Shown: positions 24,966 through 33,832, numbered from the stretch's first letter. The stretch: DNA of 64,000 bases from CAVTBT01 sp963733065 (GCA_963733065.1 CAVTBT010000001.1:124001-188000); one strand, 5' to 3'. The notes: generated by a model not told the origin, from the letters alone. Numbers and translations: made by a program.

Positions 24966-26034
24966 GCACCATCGTTGCGCGGTCGAACCGACGCCCCGCC
25001 GCCTCGCGACCGGCGTCGCCCATGGCGCGTGCGCGCGCCGGATCGGCGAGGAGGGAGCCCACGGCCGCCGTCAGGGCGTCGAGGTCGTCGGGGGGAACGA
25101 GTACGCCGCTCCGGCCGTCCTCGACGATCTCCGGGAGGCCGCCCGTGCGCGTCGCGACGACGGGCACGCCGGCCGCCATCGCCTCCATCACGGTCAGCGG
25201 CCAGCTCTCGTAGCGCGTCGCGAGCACGAACACGCTCGCCGCGCGCAGAAGCTCGTCGACGTCCTCCCGGTCGCCGAGGAACTGCACTGCCGGCCCGACG
25301 CCGAGCGAGGCAGCGAGCGCCTGGAGCTCGGCGCGCCGCGGACCGTCGCCGACGAGCTGGAGCCGGGCGTTCGCGGCCGCGGGGCGAAGGCGGGCGAGCG
25401 CGCGGATCGCGAGGTCGGGTCGCTTCTGGTCGCGCAGTCCCCCGACCATGACGATCCGGCCGGGGACGGGCTCCGGCGGGCGGCTGTAGCGAGCCAGGTC
25501 GATGCCGTTGGGGACGACGGCGTACTGCTCGGCGCGGCCGATGCCGGCGTCGAGACCGGCCCGTCGCTCGGCCTCGCTGACGGCGACGATCGTGTCGCAC
25601 CAGCGCGCCGCGAGACGCTCCAGCCGGAGGTAGAGCGCCCGCTCGCGCTCGCCGCCGGCCCAGAACGACCAGGCGTGCGGGCTGAACGCTGTCCGGTGCG
25701 TCCGCCGTCCGAGCAGCGCCGCGAGCCGGCCGAGGAACCCCGCCTTGGCCGAATGGACGTGGACGACGTCCGCACGGCGGGCGAGCCGCGCGAGGGTCAG
25801 CAGTGAGGCGAGATCGCCGGGGCGCGGCCGCCGCGCGGCCGAGATCGCCGTGAGCCCGACGTCCGCACGGCCTTCGAGCGTGCGCCACGTTGCCGATTCC
25901 CGCGGGCAGGCCACGCGGATCTCGAACCGCTCGGCCGGGAGACCATCGACGACGTCGAGGACATGCCGGGGCACGCCGCCGTCGAGCGGCTGGGCAGCGA
26001 GCAGGAGCCGCAGGCGCGCCGGCACGGCGGCCAT
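24898..26034 (-). CDS. GT4-family glycosyltransferase
   Basis: The protein has up to 378 residues. N-terminal LLLAAQPLDGGVPRHVLDVV and VVHVHSAKAGFLGRLAAL mark the acceptor domain. YAVVPNGIDLARY, GRIVMVGGLRDQKRPDLAIRA and ATRYESWPLTVMEAMAAG mark the donor domain of GT4 enzymes close to EpsD/EpsF types. An ATG at 26034 and an in-frame GTG at 26025 are possible. TAGGAT (26033-26038) ends 7 nt before the GTG, which suggests a leaderless transcript starting there. It is transcribed against the kinase operon and overlaps its last gene. Confidence 0.9.
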   Translation of the reverse strand: MAAVPARLRLLLAAQPLDGGVPRHVLDVVDGLPAERFEIRVACPRESATWRTLEGRADVGLTAISAARRPRPGDLASLLTLARLARRADVVHVHSAKAGFLGRLAALLGRRTHRTAFSPHAWSFWAGGERERALYLRLERLAARWCDTIVAVSEAERRAGLDAGIGRAEQYAVVPNGIDLARYSRPPEPVPGRIVMVGGLRDQKRPDLAIRALARLRPAAANARLQLVGDGPRRAELQALAASLGVGPAVQFLGDREDVDELLRAASVFVLATRYESWPLTVMEAMAAGVPVVATRTGGLPEIVEDGRSGVLVPPDDLDALTAAVGSLLADPARARAMGDAGREAAGRRFDRATMVLSLSRLYDRLAAAGSRAAPERA

Positions 26035-26038
26035 CCTA
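26033..26038 (-). promoter_or_regulatory. -10-like TAGGAT, leaderless layout for GTG 26025
   Basis: TAGGAT on the minus strand ends 7 nt before an in-frame GTG at 26025. It overlaps the upstream ATG at 26034, so that ATG would not be in the transcript. Confidence 0.4.
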
Positions 26039-26066
26039 CGTCGCGCCCCGGCGGCAGAATGGGCGC

Positions 26067-26741
26067 GTGGCGATCGTCGGCGTCATCCCCGCCGCGGGCC
26101 TCGCGACGCGACTGCAGCCGTTGCCCTGCTCGAAGGAGCTGTTGCGTGTCGGCGGCATTCCCGTCGTCGACCTGCTCGTCGAGCGGATGCGGGCGGGCGG
26201 GGCGGAGGAGCTTCGCGTCGTCACCCGGGCCGAGAAGGAGGACCTCGTCGCGCACGTCCGAGGGCTCGGGGCGCACGTCGTGCTCGGCGAGCCCGCGAAC
26301 GTCTCGGAGTCGGTGCTGCTCGGCCTGGCCGGCGCCGCGGCCGACGACGTGGCGCTCGTGGGCTTCCCGGACACGGTCTGGGAGCCGGTCGACGGCTTCG
26401 CGCGACTCGTGCCCCTCGTCGAGGCGGGGGCGGACGTCGCGCTCGGCGTGTTCCGCGCCGACGAGCCCGAGCGCTTCGACGTCGTCGTGCTGGATGCGGA
26501 CGGACGCGTGCTCGACATCGAGACGAAGATCGCCGAGCCATCGTCGAGCCTGATCTGGGGCTGCTTCGCCGCGCGGGTCGGCGCTCTGGAGGGGCTGACC
26601 GACGCCGCCGAGCCGAGCGTCCATTTCCTCCGCCTGGCCCGCGAAGACCGTGTCCGGACGGCGTTTCTGGCGAACGGTTTCGTCGACATCGGCACCCGGG
26701 AGGCCCTGGCCCGGGCGGGAGCGGTTCCGCCCTCCTACTAG
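26067..26741 (+). CDS. sugar-nucleotide nucleotidyltransferase (short)
   Basis: The 224-residue protein begins VAIVGVIPAAGLATRLQPLP followed by CSKELLRVGGIPVVD. This is the NTP-binding loop and Lys of the NTP_transferase/GT-A nucleotidyltransferase family, though the loop lacks the usual Gly-x-Gly (AAGLATRL). VGFPDTVWEP holds a metal-binding Asp, and FVDIGTREAL is the typical end. It probably activates a sugar phosphate, but the substrate cannot be read from sequence. CAGAAT 6 nt before the GTG start may be a leaderless -10. The stop codon overlaps tail-to-tail with the SAF-domain gene (4 bp). Confidence 0.8.
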   Translation: MAIVGVIPAAGLATRLQPLPCSKELLRVGGIPVVDLLVERMRAGGAEELRVVTRAEKEDLVAHVRGLGAHVVLGEPANVSESVLLGLAGAAADDVALVGFPDTVWEPVDGFARLVPLVEAGADVALGVFRADEPERFDVVVLDADGRVLDIETKIAEPSSSLIWGCFAARVGALEGLTDAAEPSVHFLRLAREDRVRTAFLANGFVDIGTREALARAGAVPPSY

Positions 26742-28025
26742 GGGACCGGAAAGCGCTCGACCTGCTCGCGCCAGAGCCGGTCGCTCACCCGGCCCGGCGG
26801 CAGCTCGACGTCCGAGAAACGGATCTCGGCGTCCTTCGGCAGGTCGCTCCGCAGCACGCAGCCGTCCGTGAGGCCGAGCGGCAGCAAGTCGTCCCGTCTC
26901 GCGACGGACGTGTTCTCCATGACGCCGTAGCACGTGAAGCCGCCGACGCCGTCGAGCGTGTCGCCCGCCTTGAGGTCCTTCTTCGCGAGCGCGATCACGT
27001 CGCAGGTCGGCGCGCCGCCGGGCGTCAGCGCGGCGTCGCCGAACAGCACTGCCCGCGCGATCGTCAGCGGCGGTCTCGAGCGGGCTCAGGTGGTAGGGCC
27101 GGTAGAACGTGTACACCGGCCCGTCGCCCATCTTGTAGATCTTCATGTAGCGCTGGACGAGCGGCTGCTCGGAGTGGGCCAGCACGAAGACGCCGAAGCT
27201 CGGCTCCGCGCCGAGGATGTAGTCGACGACGGGCCGCTCGAGCAGCTCGTCGATGTCGAACAGCCCCGCCGCCTCCTCGACGCGGCTGCATTGCGGTCCC
27301 GCCATGCCCCGCACCGAGACACCGAAGCCGAGCGCGTTGCCGAGCGTCGCCATCTCCGCCGCGATCTTCGTGCCGTCGGCGAAGGACGTGATCATCTTCG
27401 GCCGCTGGAAGACCGCGTCCGCGAACGCCTTCTGCGTCTCCGGCGTGCGGTAGTGGTCGAGCAGGCTCTTGATGTTGCCGGCGAGGATCGGCCGGAAGCC
27501 CAGCATCTGCGCCTCGCGCACGAGGTTCATGAGCACCCCGGGCTGGTCGCCGTCCGTGTCGGTGAGCACCACCCCCGCGCGGTCGGCGTACGTCTTGAGG
27601 ATCGGGCCGAGCGTGCAGTCGAGCTCGGCGTTGACGAGCACGAGGTGCTTGCCGTGCTCGATCGCCTGGAGGGCGACGCCCGACCCGAACTCGATCTCGC
27701 CCGTGGCCTCCACGACGACCTCGACCGGCCCGGCTTCGCAGACGACCGCCGGGTCGTCGGTGACCGCGTGGCGCCCGGCGGCGATCGCGCGCTCGAGCTC
27801 GGCGGCGCTCGACACGCGCACGATGTCGTCGGAGCCCGCGTCGCGGTACGCCTGCTCGGCCGTCTCGATCGTTCGGTTCGAGATGGCCACGACGTCCATC
27901 CCGGGCGTGGCGTTGAGGATCTGCAGCACGAGACCGCGCGCGGCGAAGCCCGCGCCGACGACGGCGACCTTCACCGGGTTGCCCTCGGCGGCGCGCCGCT
28001 CGAGCGCGGTGTCGACGAGGATCAC
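26738..28025 (-). CDS. Rossmann-fold oxidoreductase with C-terminal SAF domain; one frame break
   Basis: Removing one extra base near 27070 restores a 428-residue protein. The N-terminal part has VAVVGAGFAARGLVLQI (dinucleotide-binding), VVEATGEIEFG and KHLVLVNAELDCTLGP, as in homoserine-dehydrogenase-like proteins found in polysaccharide clusters. The C-terminal part (LKAGDTLDGVGGFTCYGVME) is a SAF domain, also seen in sialic acid synthase and FlgA-like proteins. The GTG at 28025 overlaps the RmlC-like stop (GTGA), so it is the last gene of a four-gene cassette. The reaction is unknown; a role in making a modified nucleotide sugar is inferred from context. The break joins well-conserved halves, so error is more likely than decay. 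Confidence 0.75.
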
Positions 28026-28564
28026 GCGCGTATCTCCAGTTCGAAGTCCGGCCAGGACGCGTCCTTCTCCGAGACGATCGCCTCGCTGATCGGCCAGTCG
28101 ATGCCGAAGGCGGGGTCGTCCCAGCGGATGCCGAGCTCCGCGCCCGGGACGTACGCGTGCGAGACCTGGTAGCTGATCTCGGCGCCGTCCGTGAGCGCCT
28201 GGTAACCGTGGGCGCAGCCGGCCGGCACGAAGACGAGCCGCTGGTCGCCGGCACGCAGGTGCACGCCCTGCCAGCGGCCGTAGGTCGGGGAGTCGGGCCG
28301 CACGTCGGCGGCCACGTCGAACACCTCGCCGGCGGTGCAGCGCACGAGCTTCGTCTCGCCGTAGGGCTCGACCTGCCAGTGCAGCCCGCGGATCGTCGCG
28401 CGGTGGACGTTGAAGCTCACGTTCGTCTGGACGGCCCGGATGTCGACCCCGACCGCGCGGAACTCCTCCTCGCACCAGGCGCGGGCGAACCACCCGCGGT
28501 CGTCGCCGCGCGGCTCCATCGACACCACGAAGGCGCCGTCGATCTCGGCGGGCTCGAAGATCAC
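28022..28564 (-). CDS. dTDP-4-dehydrorhamnose 3,5-epimerase-like cupin (RmlC/RfbC family)
   Basis: The 180-residue protein has the RmlC signatures: RGWFARAWCEEEF, VQTNVSFNVHRATIRGLHWQ with the catalytic-base His, KLVRCTAGEVFDVAADVR and VFVPAGCAHGYQALTDGAEI. RmlC enzymes epimerise C3 and C5 of 4-keto-6-deoxy nucleotide sugars. Here the neighbour is a CDP-sugar gene (rfbF) rather than rmlA/rmlB, so the substrate may be a CDP-linked keto sugar. GTG 28564 overlaps the upstream stop, and its own TGA overlaps the next GTG. Confidence 0.88.
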   Translation of the reverse strand: MIFEPAEIDGAFVVSMEPRGDDRGWFARAWCEEEFRAVGVDIRAVQTNVSFNVHRATIRGLHWQVEPYGETKLVRCTAGEVFDVAADVRPDSPTYGRWQGVHLRAGDQRLVFVPAGCAHGYQALTDGAEISYQVSHAYVPGAELGIRWDDPAFGIDWPISEAIVSEKDASWPDFELEIRA

Positions 28565-29602
28565 GTGCCGTTCGGGCGCTGCGTCCAGTAGAACCAGTCG
28601 TCGATCTGCTGCGTGTCGAGCAGGTGCTTGATCTGCTTGATCCGCGTGTGCCCACGGAAGCCGAAGAGCTCCTTGCTGAGGCCGATCGAGCGGAAGGCGT
28701 CGAGGCACTCCTGCGCCCCGGCCGTCACGTCGTACTTGCAGCGGAAGCCGGGTAGCCGGGTGTTGATCTTGTCGAAGTTCGCGCGGTAGTTCCGCTTGTC
28801 GGCGGAGCTGTCGCCGATCGTCAGCTCGCAGCCGGGGAACGTCTCCGAGATGACCTCGGCGATCTGCCTGATCTGGTAGTTCTGCGCGTTGTCGCCGACG
28901 TTGAAGGCCTCGTCGTGCACGATGTCGTCGGGCGCGTCGAGCACGCAGCTGATCGCCTGGCTGATGTCGAGGATGTGCACGAACGGGCGCCATGGGCTGC
29001 CGTCGCGACTCCATGCGGATCACGCCCTCAGTCCACGCGTGGCCGGCCAGGTTGTTCACGACGAGGTCGAACCTCATCCGCGGCGAGACGCCGAACGCGG
29101 TCGCGTTCCGCATGTAGGTCGGGCTGAACCCGTCGCCGGCGAGCTTGCGCAGGTCGTCCTCGACGAGCACCTTGCACTTCGCGTACGCCGTCAGGGGCTG
29201 AACGGGGGCGTCCTCGGTCGAGTCCGAGTCGCCGGCCGAGCCGTAGATCGAGCACGACGACATGTAGACGAAGCGCCGCACGCCCGCGTCGCGCGCGATC
29301 TCCGCGAGGCGCACCGTGGCGCGGTGGTTGATGTCGAGCGTGACGTCCGCGTTCAGCTCGCCGACCGGGTCGTTCGAGAGGTCGGCGAGGTGCACGATCG
29401 CGTCGAAGCCCTCGAGGTCGGCGCGTTCGACGTGCCGCGTGTCCTTGTTGCGCCAGGCCGGTGCGCCGTCGACCTGGTTCACCAGCCAGCCGACGCGGTG
29501 GAAGCCCGTGTCGAGGCCGACCACGTCGTGGCCGCGGCGCTGCAGGTACGGCCCCAGCACCGAGCCGATGTACCCCTCGCTCCCGGTGAGCAGCACTCTC
29601 AC
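28561..29602 (-). CDS. NAD-dependent epimerase/dehydratase (extended SDR); one frame break
   Basis: A single protein of about 346 residues results if one extra base near 29010 is removed. The N-terminal VLLTGSEGYIGSVLGPYL is the NAD-binding GxxGxxG loop. YMSSCSIYG and YAKCKVLVEDDL give the catalytic Ser and Tyr-x3-Lys. The C-terminal part (HILDISQAISCVLDAPDD to IDDWFYWTQ) is the usual substrate domain end. The family contains 4-epimerases and 4,6-dehydratases; the typical dehydratase Asp-Glu pair is not obvious, so epimerase is favoured. It lies 1 nt after rfbF and overlaps the RmlC-like gene by 4 nt. Confidence 0.82.
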
Positions 29603-29603
29603 G

Positions 29604-30380
29604 TCAGTTCCACACCTTCCACGGCGCCTGCTCGTTGTCCCAGAGCTGCTGCAGCAGGATCTTGTCGCGCAGCGTGTCCATGCACTGCCAGAAGGAGGTG
29701 TGCTTGTACGCCATCAGCTGGCCGTCCTCGGCGAGCCGCTCGAGGGGCTCCTTCTGGAAGTGCGTCTCCTCGCCGTCGATGTAGTCGAGCACCTTGCGGT
29801 CGAGCACGAAGAAGCCGCCGTTGATCCAGCCCTCGCCGACCTGCGGCTTCTCCGAGAACTCCGCCACCCGGTCGCCCTCGAGCTCGACGTGCCCGAAGCG
29901 GGCGGGCGGGCGCACCGCCGTCAACGTGGCGAGCTTGCCGTGGGCGCGGTGGAACTCGACGAGCTTCGTGACGTCGACGTCGGACACGCCGTCGCCGAAG
30001 GTCATCATGAACGTGTCGCCCTCGAGGTAGGGCGCGATCTTCAGCATCCGCCCGCCGGTCTCGGTGTGCCGCCCGGTGTCGATCAGGCCGACGCGCCAGT
30101 CCTCGGCGTCGCCGTCCGCCTCGTGGGCCTCGACGGTGCCCGACTTGAGGTCGACGGTGAGGTTCGTCGACAGCGACGCGTAGTCGGCCATGTAGCGCTT
30201 GATGTGCTCGCCCTTGTAGCCGAGCGCGATCAGGAAGTCCTTGAACCCGTAGTGCGCGTAGATCTTGAGAATGTGCCAGAGGATCGGGCGGTGCCCGATC
30301 TCGACCATCGGCTTCGGCCGGATCTCGGTCTCTTCGGACAGTCGGCTGCCGACCCCTCCGGCGAGGATGAGTGTCTTCAT
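29604..30380 (-). CDS. rfbF: glucose-1-phosphate cytidylyltransferase
   Basis: The 258-residue protein matches RfbF over its full length. MKTLILAGGVGSRLSEETEIRPKP is the CTP-binding loop with the signature Lys, followed by MVEIGHRPILWHILKIY. MMTFGDGVSDVDV carries the metal-binding Asp, and GWINGGFFVLDRKVLDYI and TSFWQCMDTLRDK complete the family pattern. It makes CDP-glucose, the entry to CDP-linked deoxy sugars. It heads the leftward cassette with the SDR, RmlC-like and SAF genes. A CDP-glucose 4,6-dehydratase gene, its usual next partner, is not in the window. Confidence 0.95.
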   Translation of the reverse strand: MKTLILAGGVGSRLSEETEIRPKPMVEIGHRPILWHILKIYAHYGFKDFLIALGYKGEHIKRYMADYASLSTNLTVDLKSGTVEAHEADGDAEDWRVGLIDTGRHTETGGRMLKIAPYLEGDTFMMTFGDGVSDVDVTKLVEFHRAHGKLATLTAVRPPARFGHVELEGDRVAEFSEKPQVGEGWINGGFFVLDRKVLDYIDGEETHFQKEPLERLAEDGQLMAYKHTSFWQCMDTLRDKILLQQLWDNEQAPWKVWN

Positions 30381-30425
30381 CTGGCGTGCGTCCCCTGGTC
30401 TCCCTGCGCCGTGCTGCGCCGACTC

Positions 30426-30454
30426 ACAGTAGTGGTCCGCGGCCGAACGGTACA
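30426..30454 (-). promoter_or_regulatory. possible promoter of the rfbF cassette
   Basis: On the minus strand TGTACC (30449-30454) and TACTGT (30426-30431) are 17 nt apart. A start near 30419 would leave about 38 nt before the rfbF ATG. The -35 is weak. Confidence 0.35.
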
Positions 30455-30480
30455 GCCCCCTTCGGAACGGCTGCCCGGAC

Positions 30481-31557
30481 CTACCGCCGGCCCTTCAGTC
30501 GCATCGCTTCGCGACCGGCTGCGCCGCGCCGCGCCCACTCCTTGCGCGCCTCCGATTGCGCACGCTTGTCCAGCCTGCGCTCCAGATGCTCGAGCTCGCG
30601 CTGCAGCTTGAGGTAGCTCTCCCAGCGCAGGGGATCGAGCGTGCCGTCCTCGAGCGCCGCCCGCACCGCGCAGCCGGGCTCGCGGTCGTGCGCGCAGTCG
30701 TTGAACCGGCAGCGTTCGAAGAGCGCGGTCACGTCCTCGAACGAGTGATCGACGCCCTGACCGACCTCCCAGAGCTGGAGCTCGCGCAGACCGGGCGTGT
30801 CGATGACGAGCCCGCCGCTCGGCAGCACGACGAGCTGCCGGTGGCTGGTCGTGTGCCGACCGCGACCGTCATTGCGAAGCTCGTTCGTGGCGAGTAGCTC
30901 CTCGCCGGCGAGCGTGTTCACGAGCGTCGACTTGCCGACGCCCGACGAGCCCAGCAGCACGAGCGTCCGCCCCGGGCGGACGATCGCGGCGACCGCGTCG
31001 AGGCCCTGGCCCGTCCGGGCGGAGACGACCAGCACGGGCACGCCGAAGGCGATGCCCTCGACCTCGGCCGCTGCGGCCTCCGGCTCGGGGTGCAGGTCGG
31101 ACTTCGTCAGCACCACGACGGGCTCGGCGCCGCTGTCCCACGCCGTCGCCAGGTAGCGCTCGAGCCGGCGCAGGCTCAGATCCTCGTTCAGCGAGGTCGT
31201 CAGCAGCACGGTGTCGACGTTCGCCGCGAGCACCTGCTCTTTCGCGGCGAGCCACGGCGTCTTGCGCGAGATGCGCGTCCTGCGGGGCAGGACGGCGTGG
31301 ATCGTGCCGGCGCCCTCCTCCGGGCGCGGCGCCACCGCGACCCAGTCGCCGACGACCGGCAGGTCCGCCTCGGACGCCGACTCGTGGAGCAGGCGGCCGG
31401 CGACGTCGGCCCGCAGCTCGCCGGCCTCGCACAAGACCTCGGACTGGCCGCGGTGCTGCACGGCGACGCGGCCGGGTACGAGCCCCGCCGCGAGGTGCGG
31501 CTCGAAGTCGGTTGTCAGCTGCTCGGTCCAGCCGAGCGATTCCAGCGTGTTCGTCAC
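30481..31557 (-). CDS. rsgA: ribosome small-subunit-dependent GTPase A
   Basis: The 358-residue protein shows the circularly permuted GTPase order of RsgA. An OB-like N-terminal domain (VVGDWVAVAP) is followed by G4 VLTKSD, G1 LLGSSGVGKSTLVN and G3 VIDTPGLREL. A zinc-binding C-terminal module (CRFNDCAHDREPGCAV) completes it. RsgA checks late 30S subunit maturation and responds to (p)ppGpp. The GTG at 31557 is preceded by GGAG at 9-nt spacing. An unusual leader with a short open frame and hairpin lies upstream (31613-31690). Confidence 0.97.
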   Translation of the reverse strand: MTNTLESLGWTEQLTTDFEPHLAAGLVPGRVAVQHRGQSEVLCEAGELRADVAGRLLHESASEADLPVVGDWVAVAPRPEEGAGTIHAVLPRRTRISRKTPWLAAKEQVLAANVDTVLLTTSLNEDLSLRRLERYLATAWDSGAEPVVVLTKSDLHPEPEAAAAEVEGIAFGVPVLVVSARTGQGLDAVAAIVRPGRTLVLLGSSGVGKSTLVNTLAGEELLATNELRNDGRGRHTTSHRQLVVLPSGGLVIDTPGLRELQLWEVGQGVDHSFEDVTALFERCRFNDCAHDREPGCAVRAALEDGTLDPLRWESYLKLQRELEHLERRLDKRAQSEARKEWARRGAAGREAMRLKGRR

Positions 31558-31612
31558 GTCAAGTGTCTCCCTGTGCGTCGTTGAGAAGATCGGCCGCGCG
31601 AGGCGCGGCGTT

Positions 31613-31658
31613 GAGGCTCAGGGAGCGTCGACTCCGTCGTCCGACGTCTCAGAGCCTC
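31613..31658 (-). promoter_or_regulatory. hairpin in the rsgA leader overlapping the mini-ORF stop
   Basis: GAGGCTC (31613-31619) pairs with GAGCCTC (31652-31658), and inner CGTCG/CGACG segments can also pair. On the minus strand the 5' arm covers the last codons of the 13-codon frame. A ribosome there would melt the stem, as in leader-peptide control. Control is inferred only from this layout. Confidence 0.4.
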
Positions 31659-31690
31659 GCGGCCTGAGCGAAGGGGGCAGTCGTCTGCAT
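31649..31690 (-). CDS. possible 13-residue leader peptide upstream of rsgA
   Basis: The frame ATG-CAG-ACG... encodes MQTTAPFAQAARL and stop. AAGGAGG (31698-31704) lies 7 nt before the ATG, one of the best ribosome sites in the window and better than that of rsgA itself. It ends 91 nt before the rsgA start, with the hairpin between them. It may be translated to control rsgA. It could also be a chance frame after a ribosome site. Confidence 0.4.
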   Translation of the reverse strand: MQTTAPFAQAARL

Positions 31691-31786
31691 CGTGCGACCT
31701 CCTTCGTGTCGGGAACGGATCGCGAAGCAGTATGCCCCAGCCGCAGCGGGGGCGCCAGCCGCTCGTGACTTATGGCACGAAGCTCG

Positions 31787-32686
31787 TCAGTCCGCGAGGG
31801 CGGCGGCCAACGCGCCGTCGAGCTCCGGGTGGCGGAACTCGAAGCCGCGCTCCTGCAGGCGGGCGGGCAGGACGCGCAGGCAGTAGAGGGCTGCCGCCTG
31901 GCCCGCTTCACGCCCAAGGAGAATCTGAACGACGAAGGTGGGCGTGGGGAGGATCGTCGGCCGGTTGACGGCACGTCCGAGCGCCTTTGTGAACTCGGCA
32001 TTTCGCACCGGGTTGGGCGATGTGAGGTTGGCGACGCCGTCGAGGTCGCTCTCGAGCGCGTGCATGTAACCGGCCACCACGTCGTCGATCTCGATCCAGC
32101 TCCACCACTGCCGCCCGTCGCCCACGCGACCGCCCGCGCCCAGCTTGAACGGGAGCAGCATGCGCTGGAGCATCCCGCTGCGCCGTGTGAGCACCGGTGC
32201 TGTGCGGAGATGAACGACGCGCGCGCCGGCCTCGCGTGCCGGATCGGCGGCGGCCTCCCACGCCTGCACGAGCTCCGCCTGGAAGCCGGTGCCCGGTGAG
32301 CTCTCCTCGGTCAGCTCCTCCTCGCCTCGCGAGCCCTCGTGGCCATAGACGCCGACCGCCGAGGAGCACACGAGAGCCGGGCGCGGCTCGAGCCTGGCGG
32401 CGGTCTCCGCGAGCAGGCGCGTCGTGAGCACCCGCGAGTTCACGATCTCCCGCTTCCGGCTCGGCGTCCAGCGCGAGTCGAGCGTCGCGCCGGACAGGCT
32501 CACCAGCGCGTCGACGTGACCCAGCCCGTCGGGGTCGAGCGAGCCCGCGTCGGGATCCCACCGCAGCTCCGTCGCGGCCGCCGGCGCGCGGCGCACGAGG
32601 CGTACGACCTCGTGCCCTCGACGTTCGAGCTCGCGCCCGACCGCGGATCCGATCAGTCCTGACGCGCCTCCGATGGCGATGCGCAC
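31787..32686 (-). CDS. TIGR01777-family epimerase (YfcH-like SDR)
   Basis: The 299-residue protein begins VRIAIGGASGLIGSAVGREL and has VDALVSLSGATLDSRWTPSRK, VCSSAVGVYGHEG and IEIDDVVAGYMHALE. It ends in the DUF1731-like GREAGQAAALYCLRVLPARLQERGFEF-type tail (read here in two parts around a conserved PARL). The family consists of SDR proteins of unknown substrate. GTG 32686 is preceded by TAGAGT with 7-nt spacing, fitting a leaderless start. It is divergent from azlC. Confidence 0.88.
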   Translation of the reverse strand: MRIAIGGASGLIGSAVGRELERRGHEVVRLVRRAPAAATELRWDPDAGSLDPDGLGHVDALVSLSGATLDSRWTPSRKREIVNSRVLTTRLLAETAARLEPRPALVCSSAVGVYGHEGSRGEEELTEESSPGTGFQAELVQAWEAAADPAREAGARVVHLRTAPVLTRRSGMLQRMLLPFKLGAGGRVGDGRQWWSWIEIDDVVAGYMHALESDLDGVANLTSPNPVRNAEFTKALGRAVNRPTILPTPTFVVQILLGREAGQAAALYCLRVLPARLQERGFEFRHPELDGALAAALAD

Positions 32687-32693
32687 GGCTAGG

Positions 32694-32699
32694 ACTCTA
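32694..32699 (-). promoter_or_regulatory. -10-like TAGAGT, leaderless layout
   Basis: TAGAGT on the minus strand ends 7 nt before the GTG at 32686; the overlapping TATAGA could also serve. Confidence 0.45.
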
Positions 32700-32790
32700 T
32701 ACAGAAGTTGGACAGGGAGGGCTCGACATGCTCGACACCGATTGTGACGACACCGCGCGGGCAATGAGGCGGCACCTCGAAGCGAACCGC

Positions 32791-32796
32791 TAGCGT
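32791..32796 (+). promoter_or_regulatory. -10-like TAGCGT, leaderless layout
   Basis: TAGCGT ends 7 nt before the azlC GTG at 32804. Confidence 0.45.
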
Positions 32797-32803
32797 CGAG
32801 CGC

Positions 32804-33511
32804 GTGAGCCCGGGCACGGCGGGGACGGCGAGGGCGGTGGACGAGGCGGCCGAGGCGGCCGAGGCGGCGCCGAGCCTCGCCGACGGCGCACGTGCGGCCG
32901 CACCGCTCGCCGCCGCTCCGTTGCTCTTCGGCGCGTCGTTCGGGCTGCTCGCCGGCGAAGCGGGCATGAGCGGCGCCGCGGCTCTCGTCATGTCGGCCAC
33001 CACCTTCGCGGGCGCGGCGCAGTTCGCCGCCGCGGGCGTGCTCGAGACCGGTGGCGGGGCCCTCGCCGCCATTCTCGCCGCGTCGCTGCTCAACGCGCGC
33101 TACATCCCGATCGGCGTTTCCGTTGCGGGGGTCTTCCCTGGGTCGGCCGCTCGACGCGTGGTCGAGTCGCAGCTGATCGTCGACGAATCGTGGGCGATCG
33201 CGGGCCGCTCGGGCCGGTTCGAGCACGCCCCACTGATCGGCGCCGGCCTGCTCTTCTACGCCCTCTGGATCGCCGGCACCGGCTTCGGCGTGCTCTTCGG
33301 CGACGCGCTCGCGGACCCGGATGCGATCGGGCTCGACGCTGCGTTTCCCGCGCTCTTCCTGGCCTTGCTGTGGCCGTACATCAAGGAGCGGGACGGCCAG
33401 GTCGCAGCGCTCCTCGGTGCCGTCGTCGCCTTCGTGTGCATTCCGTTCACGCCCCCGGGAGTGCCGCTCGTCGCCGCCAGCGCCGTCTGTCTGCTGGGAC
33501 TGCGGCGATGA
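32804..33511 (+). CDS. azlC: AzlC-family branched-chain amino acid exporter, large subunit
   Basis: The 235-residue membrane protein has an Ala/Glu-rich N-terminal extension of about 25 residues. After that come FGASFGLLAGEAGMSGAAAL, TTFAGAAQFAAAGVL and AASLLNARYIPIGVSVA, which are the AzlC signature, then four further membrane segments. With AzlD it exports branched-chain amino acids or analogues. It overlaps azlD by 4 nt (ATGA). Confidence 0.93.
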   Translation: MSPGTAGTARAVDEAAEAAEAAPSLADGARAAAPLAAAPLLFGASFGLLAGEAGMSGAAALVMSATTFAGAAQFAAAGVLETGGGALAAILAASLLNARYIPIGVSVAGVFPGSAARRVVESQLIVDESWAIAGRSGRFEHAPLIGAGLLFYALWIAGTGFGVLFGDALADPDAIGLDAAFPALFLALLWPYIKERDGQVAALLGAVVAFVCIPFTPPGVPLVAASAVCLLGLRR

Positions 33512-33819
33512 GCACCGCATGGGTGGTCGTGATCGTCGTCGGCATCGTGACGGTGTGCTGCAAGGCGGCCGGGCCCGTGCTCATCGGCGGACGGACGCTG
33601 CCGCCCCGCGCCCTGGCGGTCGTTGACCTCATCGCGCCGGTGATGCTCGCGGCGCTGGTCGTCGTGCAGGCCTTCGGCGGCGATCGCGAGCTCGTGTTCG
33701 ACGGCCCGCGGCTCGCCGGCCTCGGCGCCGCGGCGATCGCGCTCGCGCGCGGCGCGTCGCTCATCCTCGTGATGGTGGTGGCCGCAGCCGTCGCGGCGCT
33801 GCTTCGCCTGGCGACCTGA
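33508..33819 (+). CDS. azlD: AzlD-family small subunit
   Basis: The 103-residue protein has four hydrophobic segments and the family pattern KAAGPVLIGGRTLPPRALAVV near residues 19-40. AzlD is the obligate partner of AzlC. The ATG overlaps the azlC stop, so the two are translationally coupled. Confidence 0.92.
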   Translation: MSTAWVVVIVVGIVTVCCKAAGPVLIGGRTLPPRALAVVDLIAPVMLAALVVVQAFGGDRELVFDGPRLAGLGAAAIALARGASLILVMVVAAAVAALLRLAT

Positions 33820-33832
33820 AGATCCGGCGCCA

